The notes below the pieces were generated by a model, which saw nothing but the letters and a program-made list of their open reading frames with translations, did no database searches and had not been told where the DNA came from. This document shows positions 16,799-25,069 of a DNA stretch of 44,208 nt, one piece after another. The stretch lies in the NCBI RefSeq assembly GCF_002207765.1, contig NZ_BDGJ01000111.1:34700-78907 (forward strand), written 5' to 3'. Each line of letters opens with the position of its first letter. The first letter of the stretch is position 1. A program made the position numbers and the translations under genes. The DNA is from Calderihabitans maritimus. GTDB lineage: Bacteria; Bacillota; KKC1; Calderihabitantales; Calderihabitantaceae.

Positions 16799-17209
16799 AT
16801 GGGAAGATTTGAGGAGATTAAAGTCGGAGACTCGGCAACCTTTACTAAGACCGTTTCCGAGACAGACATTGTTTTATTTGCTGGAATAACGGGCGATTTA
16901 AATCCGGTACACATAGATGAAGGCTTTGCCAGTAAAACGATCTTCCAGAAACGGATTGCCCACGGAATGTTAAGTGCGGGTTTCATATCCACTGTATTAG
17001 GGACAAAACTTCCCGGTCCTGGTACCATTTACCTTTCGCAAACGCTAAGTTTCAGAGCACCTGTCTTTATCGGGGACAGCATTACGGCCAGGGTGGAAGT
17101 AATTGAGAAGCTGCCGGAAAAACAAAGATTAAGATTGAAAACCGAATGTTTCAATCAGGAAGGCAAATTGATAACGACCGGTGAAGCCCTGGTAATGTTT
17201 AAAGAATAG
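16799..17209 (+). CDS. MaoC-family (R)-specific enoyl-CoA hydratase
   Basis: A 136-residue hot-dog-fold protein like PhaJ, which hydrates enoyl-CoA to (R)-3-hydroxyacyl-CoA or the reverse. The hydratase 2 motif with catalytic Asp and His is FAGITGDLNPVHIDEGFA, followed by RIAHGMLSAGFIS and PGPGTIYLSQTLSFRAPV. It starts at ATG 16799 behind AGAGGGGGA. It is the last gene of the meaB-mutase group before the sigma-54 promoter at 17331. Stereochemistry cannot be judged from sequence alone. Confidence 0.88.
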   Translation: MGRFEEIKVGDSATFTKTVSETDIVLFAGITGDLNPVHIDEGFASKTIFQKRIAHGMLSAGFISTVLGTKLPGPGTIYLSQTLSFRAPVFIGDSITARVEVIEKLPEKQRLRLKTECFNQEGKLITTGEALVMFKE

Positions 17210-17250
17210 CAGAAAATACGTAAAATTGGAATTTTCCCTGTGTCAGCCTT

Positions 17251-17279
17251 GCAACACTGTCTTACCGGTAAAGTGTAGC
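17251..17279 (+). promoter_or_regulatory. Putative activator-binding dyad upstream of sigma-54 promoter
   Basis: GCAACACT (17251-17258) and AGTGTAGC (17272-17279) form an inverted repeat with 7 of 8 pairs, enclosing the perfect 10-bp palindrome TTACCGGTAA. The box GCAACACTGT begins exactly 80 bases before the -24 element. Confidence 0.6.
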
Positions 17280-17330
17280 GGTGAAACAACGAATTCCAAA
17301 AAATCGTTTGGTATTTGGGCATTTCTGTTC

Positions 17331-17345
17331 TGGCACAGCCTTTGC
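17331..17345 (+). promoter_or_regulatory. Sigma-54 (-24/-12) promoter of the catabolic operon
   Basis: TGGCAC-N5-TTGC, with GG 17332-17333 and GC 17344-17345 separated by 10 bases, matches the sigma-54 consensus. It lies about 120 bases before the ribosome site of the lyase gene and reads into the long catabolic run. Confidence 0.85.
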
Positions 17346-17480
17346 TTTTATTAATTTATAGCTGAAACAGTATTTATCTCGATCATGGTGAAGGTAGTTA
17401 TTCGGTCCGGTTACATACCGGAGAGCCAATCACACTGAAACTCGATTTTAGCTTGCTTCTGGGGAAAGGAGGTGTATCCG

Positions 17481-18572
17481 TTGAAACTACAACTACCCAA
17501 GTCAGTACAAATAACTGAATTGTTGGCCCGGGACGGCCTGCAAAACGAAGATCGATTTATACCAACGGAAACCAAAATTTACTTTGTAAATGCCTGTTCA
17601 GAGTTAGGTTTTGCCTGCGTAGAAGTGACCAACTTCAGCCACCCCAAATATCTCCCGCAGTTTCGTGATGCTGAAGAGGTATTAAAGAGGATCAAGAGGA
17701 AACCCGGGGTTATTTACAAATGCTACGGTATGTCTGATAAAGCTTTTGAACGGGCAGCGCGGGCAAAAGAAGCCGGTTACGGTCCGGATGTGATGGCTTT
17801 TACTCTGTCTATCAGTGAGACACATAACTTACGTAATGCCAACCGTACGCACAAAGAATACTGGGAGCAGATTCCCCGATGGATAAAGCTGGCCCATAGC
17901 GTGGGCATTAAAGTAGATATGGCCCTGGCTACAGTATTTGGCTGTCCCATTGAAGGGCCGGTACCGATCAGCAGGACTTTTGAATTTATTGAGAGGGGAT
18001 TGGAGTTAGGGGTAGATAGTGTAACTCCTTGCGACACCACAGGAGAAGCTTCTCCGGACCGGGTTTTTGAGTTTTATTCGGAATTACGGGAACGTTTCCC
18101 CGATCAGGACGTTCATGCAGCTCATTTTCACGATTCCAGGGGTATGGCCTTAGCCAACAACCTGGCTGCTCTTCTGGCAGGGGTGACGAAATTTGAAAGT
18201 TCCCTGGGGCAGTTGGGAGGTCAGCCTGCATTTATAGTTGATGGAGTGCCGGGAATCGGGACTGGGCCTAATTACTGTCCCAGTGAGTTGACGGGCAACT
18301 GTTCCACCGAAGACTTGGTAGTAATGTTTGATGAAATGGGAATTGATACGGGAGTAGATGTAGATAAGGTCTTAGAACTTGGTCGATTGCTGGAAAGAGT
18401 GTTAGGACGAGACTTGAGGCCTTACTGTACGAAGACCGGCAGAATTCCCAAAGGAAGGACTTACTGGAACGCTATTCCGCCTTATAATTCTGCCTACTGG
18501 GCCTACCCCCAGAGACCTATGCCGGAAGGCATAACCGAAGCCGCCAGTTCTAAGGAGGAATCCAACAGTTAA
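17481..18572 (+). CDS. HMG-CoA lyase-like DRE-TIM metallolyase, altered catalytic loop
   Basis: A 363-residue protein of the HMG-CoA lyase/homocitrate synthase superfamily, which cleaves or forms C-C bonds next to a CoA thioester. Metal and substrate residues are present: ARDGLQNE, EVTNFSHPK, TPCDTTGEAS and the metal-binding HFHD in HAAHFHDSRG. The catalytic loop Cys of HMG-CoA lyase (GLGGCPY) is Gln here (QLGGQPAF), and about a dozen residues are inserted before the TGNCSTED block, including a Cys in NYCPSELTGNC. Activity on HMG-CoA is therefore uncertain. The TTG at 17481 lies 7 bases after AAAGGAGGT; an in-frame GTG at 17472 overlaps the ribosome site. It is the first gene after the sigma-54 promoter. 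Confidence 0.8.
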   Translation: MKLQLPKSVQITELLARDGLQNEDRFIPTETKIYFVNACSELGFACVEVTNFSHPKYLPQFRDAEEVLKRIKRKPGVIYKCYGMSDKAFERAARAKEAGYGPDVMAFTLSISETHNLRNANRTHKEYWEQIPRWIKLAHSVGIKVDMALATVFGCPIEGPVPISRTFEFIERGLELGVDSVTPCDTTGEASPDRVFEFYSELRERFPDQDVHAAHFHDSRGMALANNLAALLAGVTKFESSLGQLGGQPAFIVDGVPGIGTGPNYCPSELTGNCSTEDLVVMFDEMGIDTGVDVDKVLELGRLLERVLGRDLRPYCTKTGRIPKGRTYWNAIPPYNSAYWAYPQRPMPEGITEAASSKEESNS

Positions 18573-18573
18573 A

Positions 18574-18655
18574 TCAAGTCCTTCCTCCGGAGGAATTCCA
18601 GGCTTGAAAAAGCCCGACCGGTTGTATCTCTCAAGTCCTCCCTCCGGAGGAAGGC
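18574..18655 (+). repeat. Paired direct repeats with internal dyads between lyase and activator genes
   Basis: TCAAGTCCTTCCTCCGGAGG (from 18574) and TCAAGTCCTCCCTCCGGAGG (from 18631) are near-identical 20-mers, each centred on the palindrome CTCCGGAG. Between them GGCTT-GAA-style hairpin GGCTTGAAAAAGCC (18601-18614) adds a third stem. They lie between the lyase stop and the activator start. They could act as an mRNA processing or translation-control element, because the CCGGAGG arms can pair with ribosome sites. Confidence 0.6.
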
Positions 18656-18687
18656 AATAACATGACCTGGTGAAAAGGGTGAATTAT

Positions 18688-19506
18688 ATGCGGTTTGCCG
18701 GTATAGATGTTGGTTCGCTTACGGCAAAGGTAGTCATTATCGATGAACAAGGGGAAATAGTAGGATATGAAGTGATCCCTACAGGCATTGGCGGTAAAGA
18801 AGCTGCACGAAGGGTAATGGATAGAATACTGGAGCGTTTAGGGCTTAGTTACGAAGACATTTATTTTACTGTAGCTACAGGTTACGGAAGAGTTAGTGTG
18901 CCCTTTAAGGATAAACAGGTAACGGAGATTACCTGCCATGCGAGAGGAGCTCACTGGTTATTTTCAGATGCCCGGCTGGTCATTGATATTGGCGGACAGG
19001 ACAGCAAAATAATCAAACTGGGAAAGGGCGGCATGGTAATTGATTTTGCGATGAACGACAAGTGTGCAGCTGGGACTGGACGTTTTCTGGAGGTAATGGC
19101 CAACGCTTTGGAAGTCAAGGTAGATGATCTGGCGGAGTTAGCTGCCCAGTCTAAGAATCATATCGAAATTAGTAGCACCTGTACTGTTTTTGCCGAAAGC
19201 GAAGTAATCTCCCGCATTGCCGAAGGAACCTCAAGGGCCGACATTGTAGCTGGTATCCACCGGGCTGTAGCCAGTAGGGTTTATGCTTTGTTAAGAAGTA
19301 AGACGGCCGAGAAATATGTTGAAGGGAGTATAGTTATGACCGGTGGAGTTGCTAAAAATAAGGGGATGGTAAATGCCCTGGAAGAAAAGATAGGCGTTAG
19401 TATACGGGTGCCTGAAGAGCCTCAAATTGTTGGTGCTTTGGGAGCAGCCGTAATAGCGCGGGAAAATTATCGAAGCAACCAAGTCACAGTCAAAAATAAA
19501 TCCTGA
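18688..19506 (+). CDS. ATP-dependent activator (ASKHA) of 2-hydroxyacyl-CoA dehydratase/BCR type
   Basis: A 272-residue BadF/BadG/HgdC-family ATPase. As a homodimer with one [4Fe-4S] cluster it uses ATP to push a ferredoxin electron onto its dehydratase or reductase. It has the ASKHA phosphate motifs FAGIDVGSLTAKVVI and VIDIGGQDSKIIKL and the cluster-ligand cysteines in MNDKCAAGTGRFLE and ISSTCTVFAESEVISRI; the adenosine motif is VMTGGVAKNKGMVNAL. The ATG at 18688 sits 6 bases after AAGGGTGAA. Only one activator gene is present, as for HgdC-type dehydratases; Thauera-type benzoyl-CoA reductase has two. Its targets are probably the proteins at 23927 and 25059. Confidence 0.92.
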   Translation: MRFAGIDVGSLTAKVVIIDEQGEIVGYEVIPTGIGGKEAARRVMDRILERLGLSYEDIYFTVATGYGRVSVPFKDKQVTEITCHARGAHWLFSDARLVIDIGGQDSKIIKLGKGGMVIDFAMNDKCAAGTGRFLEVMANALEVKVDDLAELAAQSKNHIEISSTCTVFAESEVISRIAEGTSRADIVAGIHRAVASRVYALLRSKTAEKYVEGSIVMTGGVAKNKGMVNALEEKIGVSIRVPEEPQIVGALGAAVIARENYRSNQVTVKNKS

Positions 19507-19550
19507 AAAATCAAAAAAGTTGTAAAAATTAAGCAAAGGAGGAATGGCTC

Positions 19551-21122
19551 GTGAATCTTGCCGACGGTCTAAGGATAAACTCATGGAGGCATCCGGATAA
19601 GATAGCGGCAGTTTTTGAAGACAAACGGGTGACGTATGCCGAATTGAACGCTCGAGCCAACCAGTTTGCCCATGCCATGTTAGAGAAAGGCTTCCGTCGG
19701 GGCGACAAAGTTTCTATAATCCTGCATAACTGTATAGAATTTCTGGAGATATATCACGGTTTAGCGCGCATAGGAGTAGTTTCCGTACCTATAAACTTTC
19801 GTTTAGTGCCTGCGGAGAGAGAATATATCATAAACAACTCTGATTCTGTAGGGCTGGTATTAGGTACTGAGTTTGTTAAGGATTTGAAGTGGGATAATAT
19901 TCCAAACATAGCCAAGGGAAGAGTAATTGTAGTAGGGGAGAAGGAAGAGACACCTGAAGGTTTGATTAACTACGAAGATTTCATTGCAGGAAAACCGGAT
20001 TATGAGCCGGATGATGTAGAGCAAAAGGAGACAGACTTATTCTATTTAGGTTATACTTCCGGAACTACGGGATTTCCCAAAGGAGCGATGATCCAGACGA
20101 GGGGTACTCTGGACATTATCAAGAACGCCTTGATAAGGAATGCGAACCGTAAAGGCATAGACATATCCAAGAGAGTTTTTTTAGCCATCATGCCAATTTG
20201 TCATTCCAACAGCATATGGGCCACCCTTATAACTTTCTGGGTAGGGGGGACCAACGTAATCTTCCCTTCCGGGAAATTCGATCCGGAGAAGGTTCTGCAG
20301 ATAATAGAGCGGGAGAAAGTAACGACTACTTCCATGGTACCGACCATGATTACACGCATTTTAGAGCTGCCGGATGAAATTAAAAATAAATATGACATAT
20401 CGTCCTTACAGTCCGTAGGGTCCTCATCCGCGCCGTTGCACACCAAGACTAAAGAGGCGGCATTACAGTTTTTCAAGAATGCCCGGTTTAGTGAAGGTTA
20501 TGGTTCGACCGAGACCGGTGCGCTGACGACTTTGCGGCACAAGGATCAGATGAGGAAAGTGCGGAGCATTGGAAAGCCTAATCCGGGGATAGAAATCAAA
20601 CTGATAGACGAAGAAGGAAATGAAGTTACCGAACCGGGCAAGGTGGGAGTGCTTTGGGCCAAGACGCGGTCGGCATTTGTCGGCTATTATAAAGATCCTG
20701 AGAAAACGAAAGAAGCAATAAATGGGGAATGGGTTACAGCGGGTGACATGGCCTATTTCGATGAAGAGGGGTACTACTACCTGGTGGACAGGAAACACGA
20801 CATGATAATCAGCGGAGGAGAGAACATCTATCCCGCAGAGATTGAAGAGGTCCTGATTAAACATCCAAAGATTTCGGAAGTAGCGGTGATTGGAGTTCCC
20901 AATGAAGAATGGGGTGAAGAGGTTAAAGCAGTAGTCAAGCTTAAGGACGGCGAGACAGCAACGGAGGAAGAAATATTAGAGTGGTGCAAGGGGAAACTTG
21001 CCGGTTATAAACGTCCCCGCAGCGTCGATTTTGTAGAAGATTTCCCGCGTACGGCTACCGGCAAAATTATCAAAAGATCGTTGCGGGAACCTTACTGGAG
21101 AGGACAGGAACGGATGATTTAA
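19551..21122 (+). CDS. AMP-forming acyl-CoA ligase
   Basis: A 523-residue adenylate-forming enzyme that makes an acyl-CoA from a free acid, ATP and CoA. Motifs: phosphate loop LGYTSGTTGFPKGAM, SEGYGSTETGALT, the Asp motif VTAGDMAYFDEEGYYYLVDR, the hinge DMIISGGENIYPAEIEEV and the catalytic Lys in RTATGKIIKR. It starts at GTG 19551 behind AAAGGAGG. Substrate is not predictable by eye; its position at the head of the catabolic run suggests it activates the growth substrate. It is followed directly by the 2-oxoacid oxidoreductase genes. Confidence 0.93.
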   Translation: MNLADGLRINSWRHPDKIAAVFEDKRVTYAELNARANQFAHAMLEKGFRRGDKVSIILHNCIEFLEIYHGLARIGVVSVPINFRLVPAEREYIINNSDSVGLVLGTEFVKDLKWDNIPNIAKGRVIVVGEKEETPEGLINYEDFIAGKPDYEPDDVEQKETDLFYLGYTSGTTGFPKGAMIQTRGTLDIIKNALIRNANRKGIDISKRVFLAIMPICHSNSIWATLITFWVGGTNVIFPSGKFDPEKVLQIIEREKVTTTSMVPTMITRILELPDEIKNKYDISSLQSVGSSSAPLHTKTKEAALQFFKNARFSEGYGSTETGALTTLRHKDQMRKVRSIGKPNPGIEIKLIDEEGNEVTEPGKVGVLWAKTRSAFVGYYKDPEKTKEAINGEWVTAGDMAYFDEEGYYYLVDRKHDMIISGGENIYPAEIEEVLIKHPKISEVAVIGVPNEEWGEEVKAVVKLKDGETATEEEILEWCKGKLAGYKRPRSVDFVEDFPRTATGKIIKRSLREPYWRGQERMI

Positions 21123-21158
21123 AGAACTGTAGCTAATTTTGCGGGGGAGATAAAAACT

Positions 21159-22274
21159 ATGCTGAGGAAACCTATTGAGGGCGAGAAAAAAGTATTTATG
21201 ACGGGGAATGAAGTAGTAGCATGGGCTGCTCTGGCGGCGGGAGCGGAAATCATGTATGGTTATCCAATCACGCCTCAGAACGAAATCATGCACTACTGGA
21301 CGCGGCTGGCGCCCAGATTTGGAAGAAAATTTTTGCAGACCGAGGATGAACTATCGGCGGGATTTACCACTTTGGGAGGGGTCCTGTCGGGAGTCAAAGC
21401 CTTTACCGCTACGGCAGGACCCGGAAACACCCTGATGCAGGAACCCATGTCCATGGCGGAAATGATGCGCATTCCTTCGGTAGTTATCATTCAACAACGG
21501 GGTGGTCCTTCAACAGCCACGGTTATCTATTCGCAACAGGAAGTAACCATGACCTGCTTTGGAGGCAACGGAGAGGGATTGAGAGTTGTGTATTCAACTG
21601 CGTCCCACCAGGAACTATTTGACTATACCATTAAAGCATTTAACACAGCCTGGAAATACAGGTTTCCCACCTTTGTTCTGGGCGACGGATACCAGGCCAA
21701 GATGCGGGAACCTTTGGAAATATATGATCCCGAGTTAAGAGGTATACAACTGGTAGATCCTGAGCCGTATGTAGTAAGACCGGGTATCATTGGAATTGAC
21801 CGAGAAGCTGCTCACCTGCGTAACACTTATAACACCGAGGAAGAACTATATGAAGTAATATCCGGACATATAAGGGACTATGAAGCGGTTGCTGGGGAAA
21901 TCGAGGAATACGAAACCTGGGCCATAGAGGACGCTGAGATAGTTGTAGTAAGCCATGGTGTAGTGAGCCGGGCTGCCCGGATGGCGGTGGAAGAACTTCG
22001 CGCATCGGGAATTGCCGCGGGATACTTTCGACCAATTACCTTAAGGCCTTTTCCTGTCAAGCACCTGCGGGAAATTGCCGACCGGGTGAAGGAATTGTTA
22101 GTGGTCGAATCAGCCTACGGTCAGCTGCAAAAACTGGTACAGATAGCGATTTACGGATCGAACGCTTCTATTTCCGGGCATTTAAAACCTGGGGTTGGGG
22201 TGACTGCTGCCGAAATTGTAGCTAAGGTAACCGAATTGAGGCACGGGAAAGATAAAGGAGGCATCCGTAAATGA
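21159..22274 (+). CDS. 2-oxoacid:ferredoxin oxidoreductase, alpha subunit
   Basis: A 371-residue alpha subunit (pyrimidine-binding and C-terminal transketolase-like domains) of the KorA/VorB class. It contains GNEVVAWAALAAGAEIMYGY with PITPQNEI, EDELSAGFTTLGGVLSGVKA and the TATAGPGNTLMQEP block. With beta, gamma and the ferredoxin it oxidatively decarboxylates a 2-oxoacid to acyl-CoA and reduces ferredoxin. Substrate (2-oxoglutarate, branched-chain or aryl) cannot be set. Its stop overlaps the beta start by 4 bases. In benzoyl-CoA reductase systems an enzyme of this class supplies the reductant, which suits the activator upstream. Confidence 0.9.
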   Translation: MLRKPIEGEKKVFMTGNEVVAWAALAAGAEIMYGYPITPQNEIMHYWTRLAPRFGRKFLQTEDELSAGFTTLGGVLSGVKAFTATAGPGNTLMQEPMSMAEMMRIPSVVIIQQRGGPSTATVIYSQQEVTMTCFGGNGEGLRVVYSTASHQELFDYTIKAFNTAWKYRFPTFVLGDGYQAKMREPLEIYDPELRGIQLVDPEPYVVRPGIIGIDREAAHLRNTYNTEEELYEVISGHIRDYEAVAGEIEEYETWAIEDAEIVVVSHGVVSRAARMAVEELRASGIAAGYFRPITLRPFPVKHLREIADRVKELLVVESAYGQLQKLVQIAIYGSNASISGHLKPGVGVTAAEIVAKVTELRHGKDKGGIRK

Positions 22275-23038
22275 ATTCCTTGGCGCAGATGCCTAGATGC
22301 TGGCGATTGGCTTCCAAGCCGCACAAATTTTGTCCCGGCTGTGGTCATGGATTGGCTCTTAAAGCTCTGGGAATCGCCATTGATGAGTTGAACATTCAGA
22401 ACAAAGTAGTATTCGGCTGTGATATAGGCTGTTCCTTGCTGGCGTGGGACTTTTTTGATGTCGATACGGTGCAGACACACCACGGTCGCACCACACCGGT
22501 TATCGCCGGTATCAAGCGGGCCCGGCCAGAAGTGATAGGTATTGCTTATATGGGAGATGGAGGCGGTTATGCCATTGGCTCCCAGCACCTGGTAAATGCG
22601 GCGTCCCGTAACGAAAAAATAACAGTTATCCTGATAAACAACACCAATTATGGCATGACGGGCGGACAAATGGCACCTACTACTCTATTAGGACAGAAGA
22701 CCGAGACAACTCCTTACGGAAGAACAGTAGAGGAAGCAGGATTTCCTACCCAAGGGCCGGAGATGGTTAAAGCCATAGCCGGAGAAAATGCATATGTTGC
22801 CCGGGGCACAGTCGCCAATGTTAGGCAGCTCAAACGGTTTTTCCTGCGAGCTTTAGAACATCAGATTGCGGGCAAGGGTTTTTCCTTTATAGAAGTTTTA
22901 TCGAGCTGTCCCACTAATTGGCGTACCAATGCCCGAGACACCTGGAAGTTTCTCGAAGAAGAAATGACCAAATACTTCAAAGTAGGTGAAATAGGAGTAA
23001 CCGCAGCAGAAAAGGAGGTAGCGGCATGTCCCGAATAA
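22271..23038 (+). CDS. 2-oxoacid:ferredoxin oxidoreductase, beta subunit (ThDP-binding)
   Basis: A 255-residue ThDP-binding subunit. It has KFCPGCGHGLALKALG, FGCDIGCSLLAWDFF, VQTHHGRTTPVIAGIKRA and the ThDP motif YMGDGGGYAIG ending in INNTNYGMTGGQMAPTT. The GDG and NN elements are intact. The last 13 bases overlap the gamma gene. Confidence 0.92.
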   Translation: MNSLAQMPRCWRLASKPHKFCPGCGHGLALKALGIAIDELNIQNKVVFGCDIGCSLLAWDFFDVDTVQTHHGRTTPVIAGIKRARPEVIGIAYMGDGGGYAIGSQHLVNAASRNEKITVILINNTNYGMTGGQMAPTTLLGQKTETTPYGRTVEEAGFPTQGPEMVKAIAGENAYVARGTVANVRQLKRFFLRALEHQIAGKGFSFIEVLSSCPTNWRTNARDTWKFLEEEMTKYFKVGEIGVTAAEKEVAACPE

Positions 23039-23622
23039 CCAAGATAGTGATAGCCGGAGAAGGCGGGCAAGGGGTTCAAGCGATAGCGGAGATAATAGGC
23101 GAAGCAGCTTATGAAGAAGGGAAGCAGGCCCTCTATATCCCTAACTTCGGGGTGGAACAGAGAGGAGGGGTTTCGGTAGCTTTTATTCAGGTGTCGCGGC
23201 AAAAGATAGGGTCTCCCAAATTTGACAAGGCCGATGTAGTGGTTGCACTCAGTGACCGGGCAGTCAGGCGAACTCGCCAGTACGTCAACAGTGCTACCAT
23301 ATTTGTATACGATTCATCTATTCAGGGAGTGGAAAAAGATTTACCCGACAACGCTTGGGAAGTGGTTAAACTACCCGCGCTGGAAATTGCCAAAAAGAAG
23401 TTAAATCCTCGAGTTTTCAATGTAATTATCTTAGGGACCATAATAAAAGCTACCGGGGTGATTACTGAAGCCAAAGCTAAAGAAGCTTTAGAGAAAAAGC
23501 TAGGGCATAGATTTCAACAGGATCCCCAATTGCGCGTTTTGAACCACAAAGCCCTGGAAGAAGGTATAGGTTTAGTCCAGAAATGTTTCAGAGGAGGGAC
23601 AAGTGGTGTCGGTGGCTTTTAA
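23026..23622 (+). CDS. 2-oxoacid:ferredoxin oxidoreductase, gamma subunit
   Basis: A 198-residue gamma subunit. The N-terminal signature is KIVIAGEGGQGVQAIAEIIG, followed by YIPNFGVEQRGGVSVAFIQV and NVIILGTIIKATGVITEAKA. It overlaps both its neighbours (13 bases with beta, 20 with the ferredoxin subunit), indicating a tightly coupled complex. Confidence 0.92.
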   Translation: MSRITKIVIAGEGGQGVQAIAEIIGEAAYEEGKQALYIPNFGVEQRGGVSVAFIQVSRQKIGSPKFDKADVVVALSDRAVRRTRQYVNSATIFVYDSSIQGVEKDLPDNAWEVVKLPALEIAKKKLNPRVFNVIILGTIIKATGVITEAKAKEALEKKLGHRFQQDPQLRVLNHKALEEGIGLVQKCFRGGTSGVGGF

Positions 23623-23857
23623 GACCAGAACCATTGAATTAGAAAAAGCTCGTTTTCACATAGTTACAGGACTGTGTAAAGGCTGCGGATTATGTATCGA
23701 GAAATGCCCTCGGCAAACCCTGGGCTGGTCTGAATACCTAGGGGTTTACGGTACTCCCACCGTAGAACCGGGGCATGGAGAAAAGGAATGCAACGGGTGT
23801 AGCCTATGTCAGATTGTATGCCCTGATTGTGCCATTTTGGTGGAAAAAAGACGGTAA
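23603..23857 (+). CDS. 2-oxoacid:ferredoxin oxidoreductase, delta (2[4Fe-4S] ferredoxin) subunit
   Basis: An 84-residue ferredoxin-like subunit with two cluster motifs, CKGCGLCIEKCP and CNGCSLCQIVCPDC. GTG 23603 and the adjacent GTG 23606 are both usable behind GAGGAGGG. It completes the four-part oxidoreductase and hands electrons to soluble ferredoxin. It is the last gene of this subgroup; a 69-base gap follows before the dehydratase-type genes. Confidence 0.92.
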   Translation: MVSVAFKTRTIELEKARFHIVTGLCKGCGLCIEKCPRQTLGWSEYLGVYGTPTVEPGHGEKECNGCSLCQIVCPDCAILVEKRR

Positions 23858-23926
23858 TTTGTACTGCTAACTTGCAACTGTAACGTTCAGAAAATACTGA
23901 AAATTTAGATGCGGGGGCCTGTTTAA

Positions 23927-25069
23927 ATGATTGAGAAAATACGAAAGACGTACGATGCTTTGCCGATTAAAAATGAAAGTATTAAACGATGGAAGGACAC
24001 TGGTAATAAAGTATTCGGGTACATGTGTAACCACGTGCCTGAAGAGATCCTTTTTGCCGCCGGCATATTTCCGGTAAAGTTTTTAGGGAGTCCCGTCGAC
24101 ATTGTAGAAGCCAACCAGTATCATTCCATTTATATGTGTCATTACGGTCGAAGTATTTTAGAACTGGGCCTGCAAGGGGAATACGCCAACCTGGATGGAG
24201 TGGTGGGAGCGTATTCCTGCGAGGGAGGATGCAACCTGATCCAGGTTCTCATGGAAACCGTTGAATTTTCTTATACCGAGTTTCTCCATTTTCCCCATAA
24301 CGCCAAAACTGATCTGGCTTTTCGCTTTTTGCTCAGAGAATTTAGTCGTTTTAAAGAGTCCTTAGAAGAATATATCGGCAGCCAGATAACGGATGATGCG
24401 TTGAAAGATGCCATCGCTGTTTATAACGAGAACAGGAAGCTGCTCCGCCGGGTTTACGACCTGAGGGGGCAGGAGAAGATACCGCTCCTGACTGGCGTTG
24501 AGGTTGGAGAGATAGCTCGTTGGGTGATGGAGGTTCCAAAATCAGAGGCCAACGCTATTTTGCGGGAGGTAATCAAAGAGGCACAGAGACGAGTAAAGAA
24601 AGAATTTTCGGGTCCTAGAATCCATGTTACCGGAACTGTACTGCCGGACTTGGAATTGTTTGAACTCGTGGAGGAATTAGGCGGAATGGTGGTGTCCGAC
24701 GATTTGTGTACGGGAAGCCGATATTTCTGGGACCAGGTCGCAACCGATTTGCCGCCGCTGGAGGCCCTGGCCAGATATAAATTAGAGCGTATCCCCTGTT
24801 CATCCATGTGTTCTGAATTTGTGGCGGAAGACAGAGTCAAACATATCCTGGACCTGGTCGAAAGGTACAGAGTAGACGCAGTTATATTTACTACCCACAA
24901 ATGGTGTGACTCGCAGCAGATGGACCGGCCGTTCATGATTAAGGAACTGGAAAAGGCCGGGTTGCCGGTACTGTCGGCAGAGATAGAGCGAACAATCGGT
25001 GCTGGGCAGCTCAAAACAAGGTTACAAGCATTTTTTGAAATGATAGGGGAGCAGAAAAATGTCAGCTAA
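23927..25069 (+). CDS. 2-hydroxyacyl-CoA dehydratase/benzoyl-CoA reductase-type subunit (HgdB/BcrC-like)
   Basis: A 380-residue member of the HGD-D family, whose members hold an iron-sulfur cluster and accept an ATP-driven electron from an activator. The N-terminal signature is GYMCNHVPEEILFAAGIFPV. Further conserved points are the Cys in YSCEGGCN, DDLCTGSRYFWD and THKWCDSQQMDRPFM. Order and length (BcrC about 380 residues) match the smaller catalytic subunit. It overlaps the next gene, the larger partner, by 11 bases. Whether the complex dehydrates a 2-hydroxyacyl-CoA or reduces an aromatic acyl-CoA cannot be decided; the single activator gene favours the former. Confidence 0.85.
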   Translation: MIEKIRKTYDALPIKNESIKRWKDTGNKVFGYMCNHVPEEILFAAGIFPVKFLGSPVDIVEANQYHSIYMCHYGRSILELGLQGEYANLDGVVGAYSCEGGCNLIQVLMETVEFSYTEFLHFPHNAKTDLAFRFLLREFSRFKESLEEYIGSQITDDALKDAIAVYNENRKLLRRVYDLRGQEKIPLLTGVEVGEIARWVMEVPKSEANAILREVIKEAQRRVKKEFSGPRIHVTGTVLPDLELFELVEELGGMVVSDDLCTGSRYFWDQVATDLPPLEALARYKLERIPCSSMCSEFVAEDRVKHILDLVERYRVDAVIFTTHKWCDSQQMDRPFMIKELEKAGLPVLSAEIERTIGAGQLKTRLQAFFEMIGEQKNVS

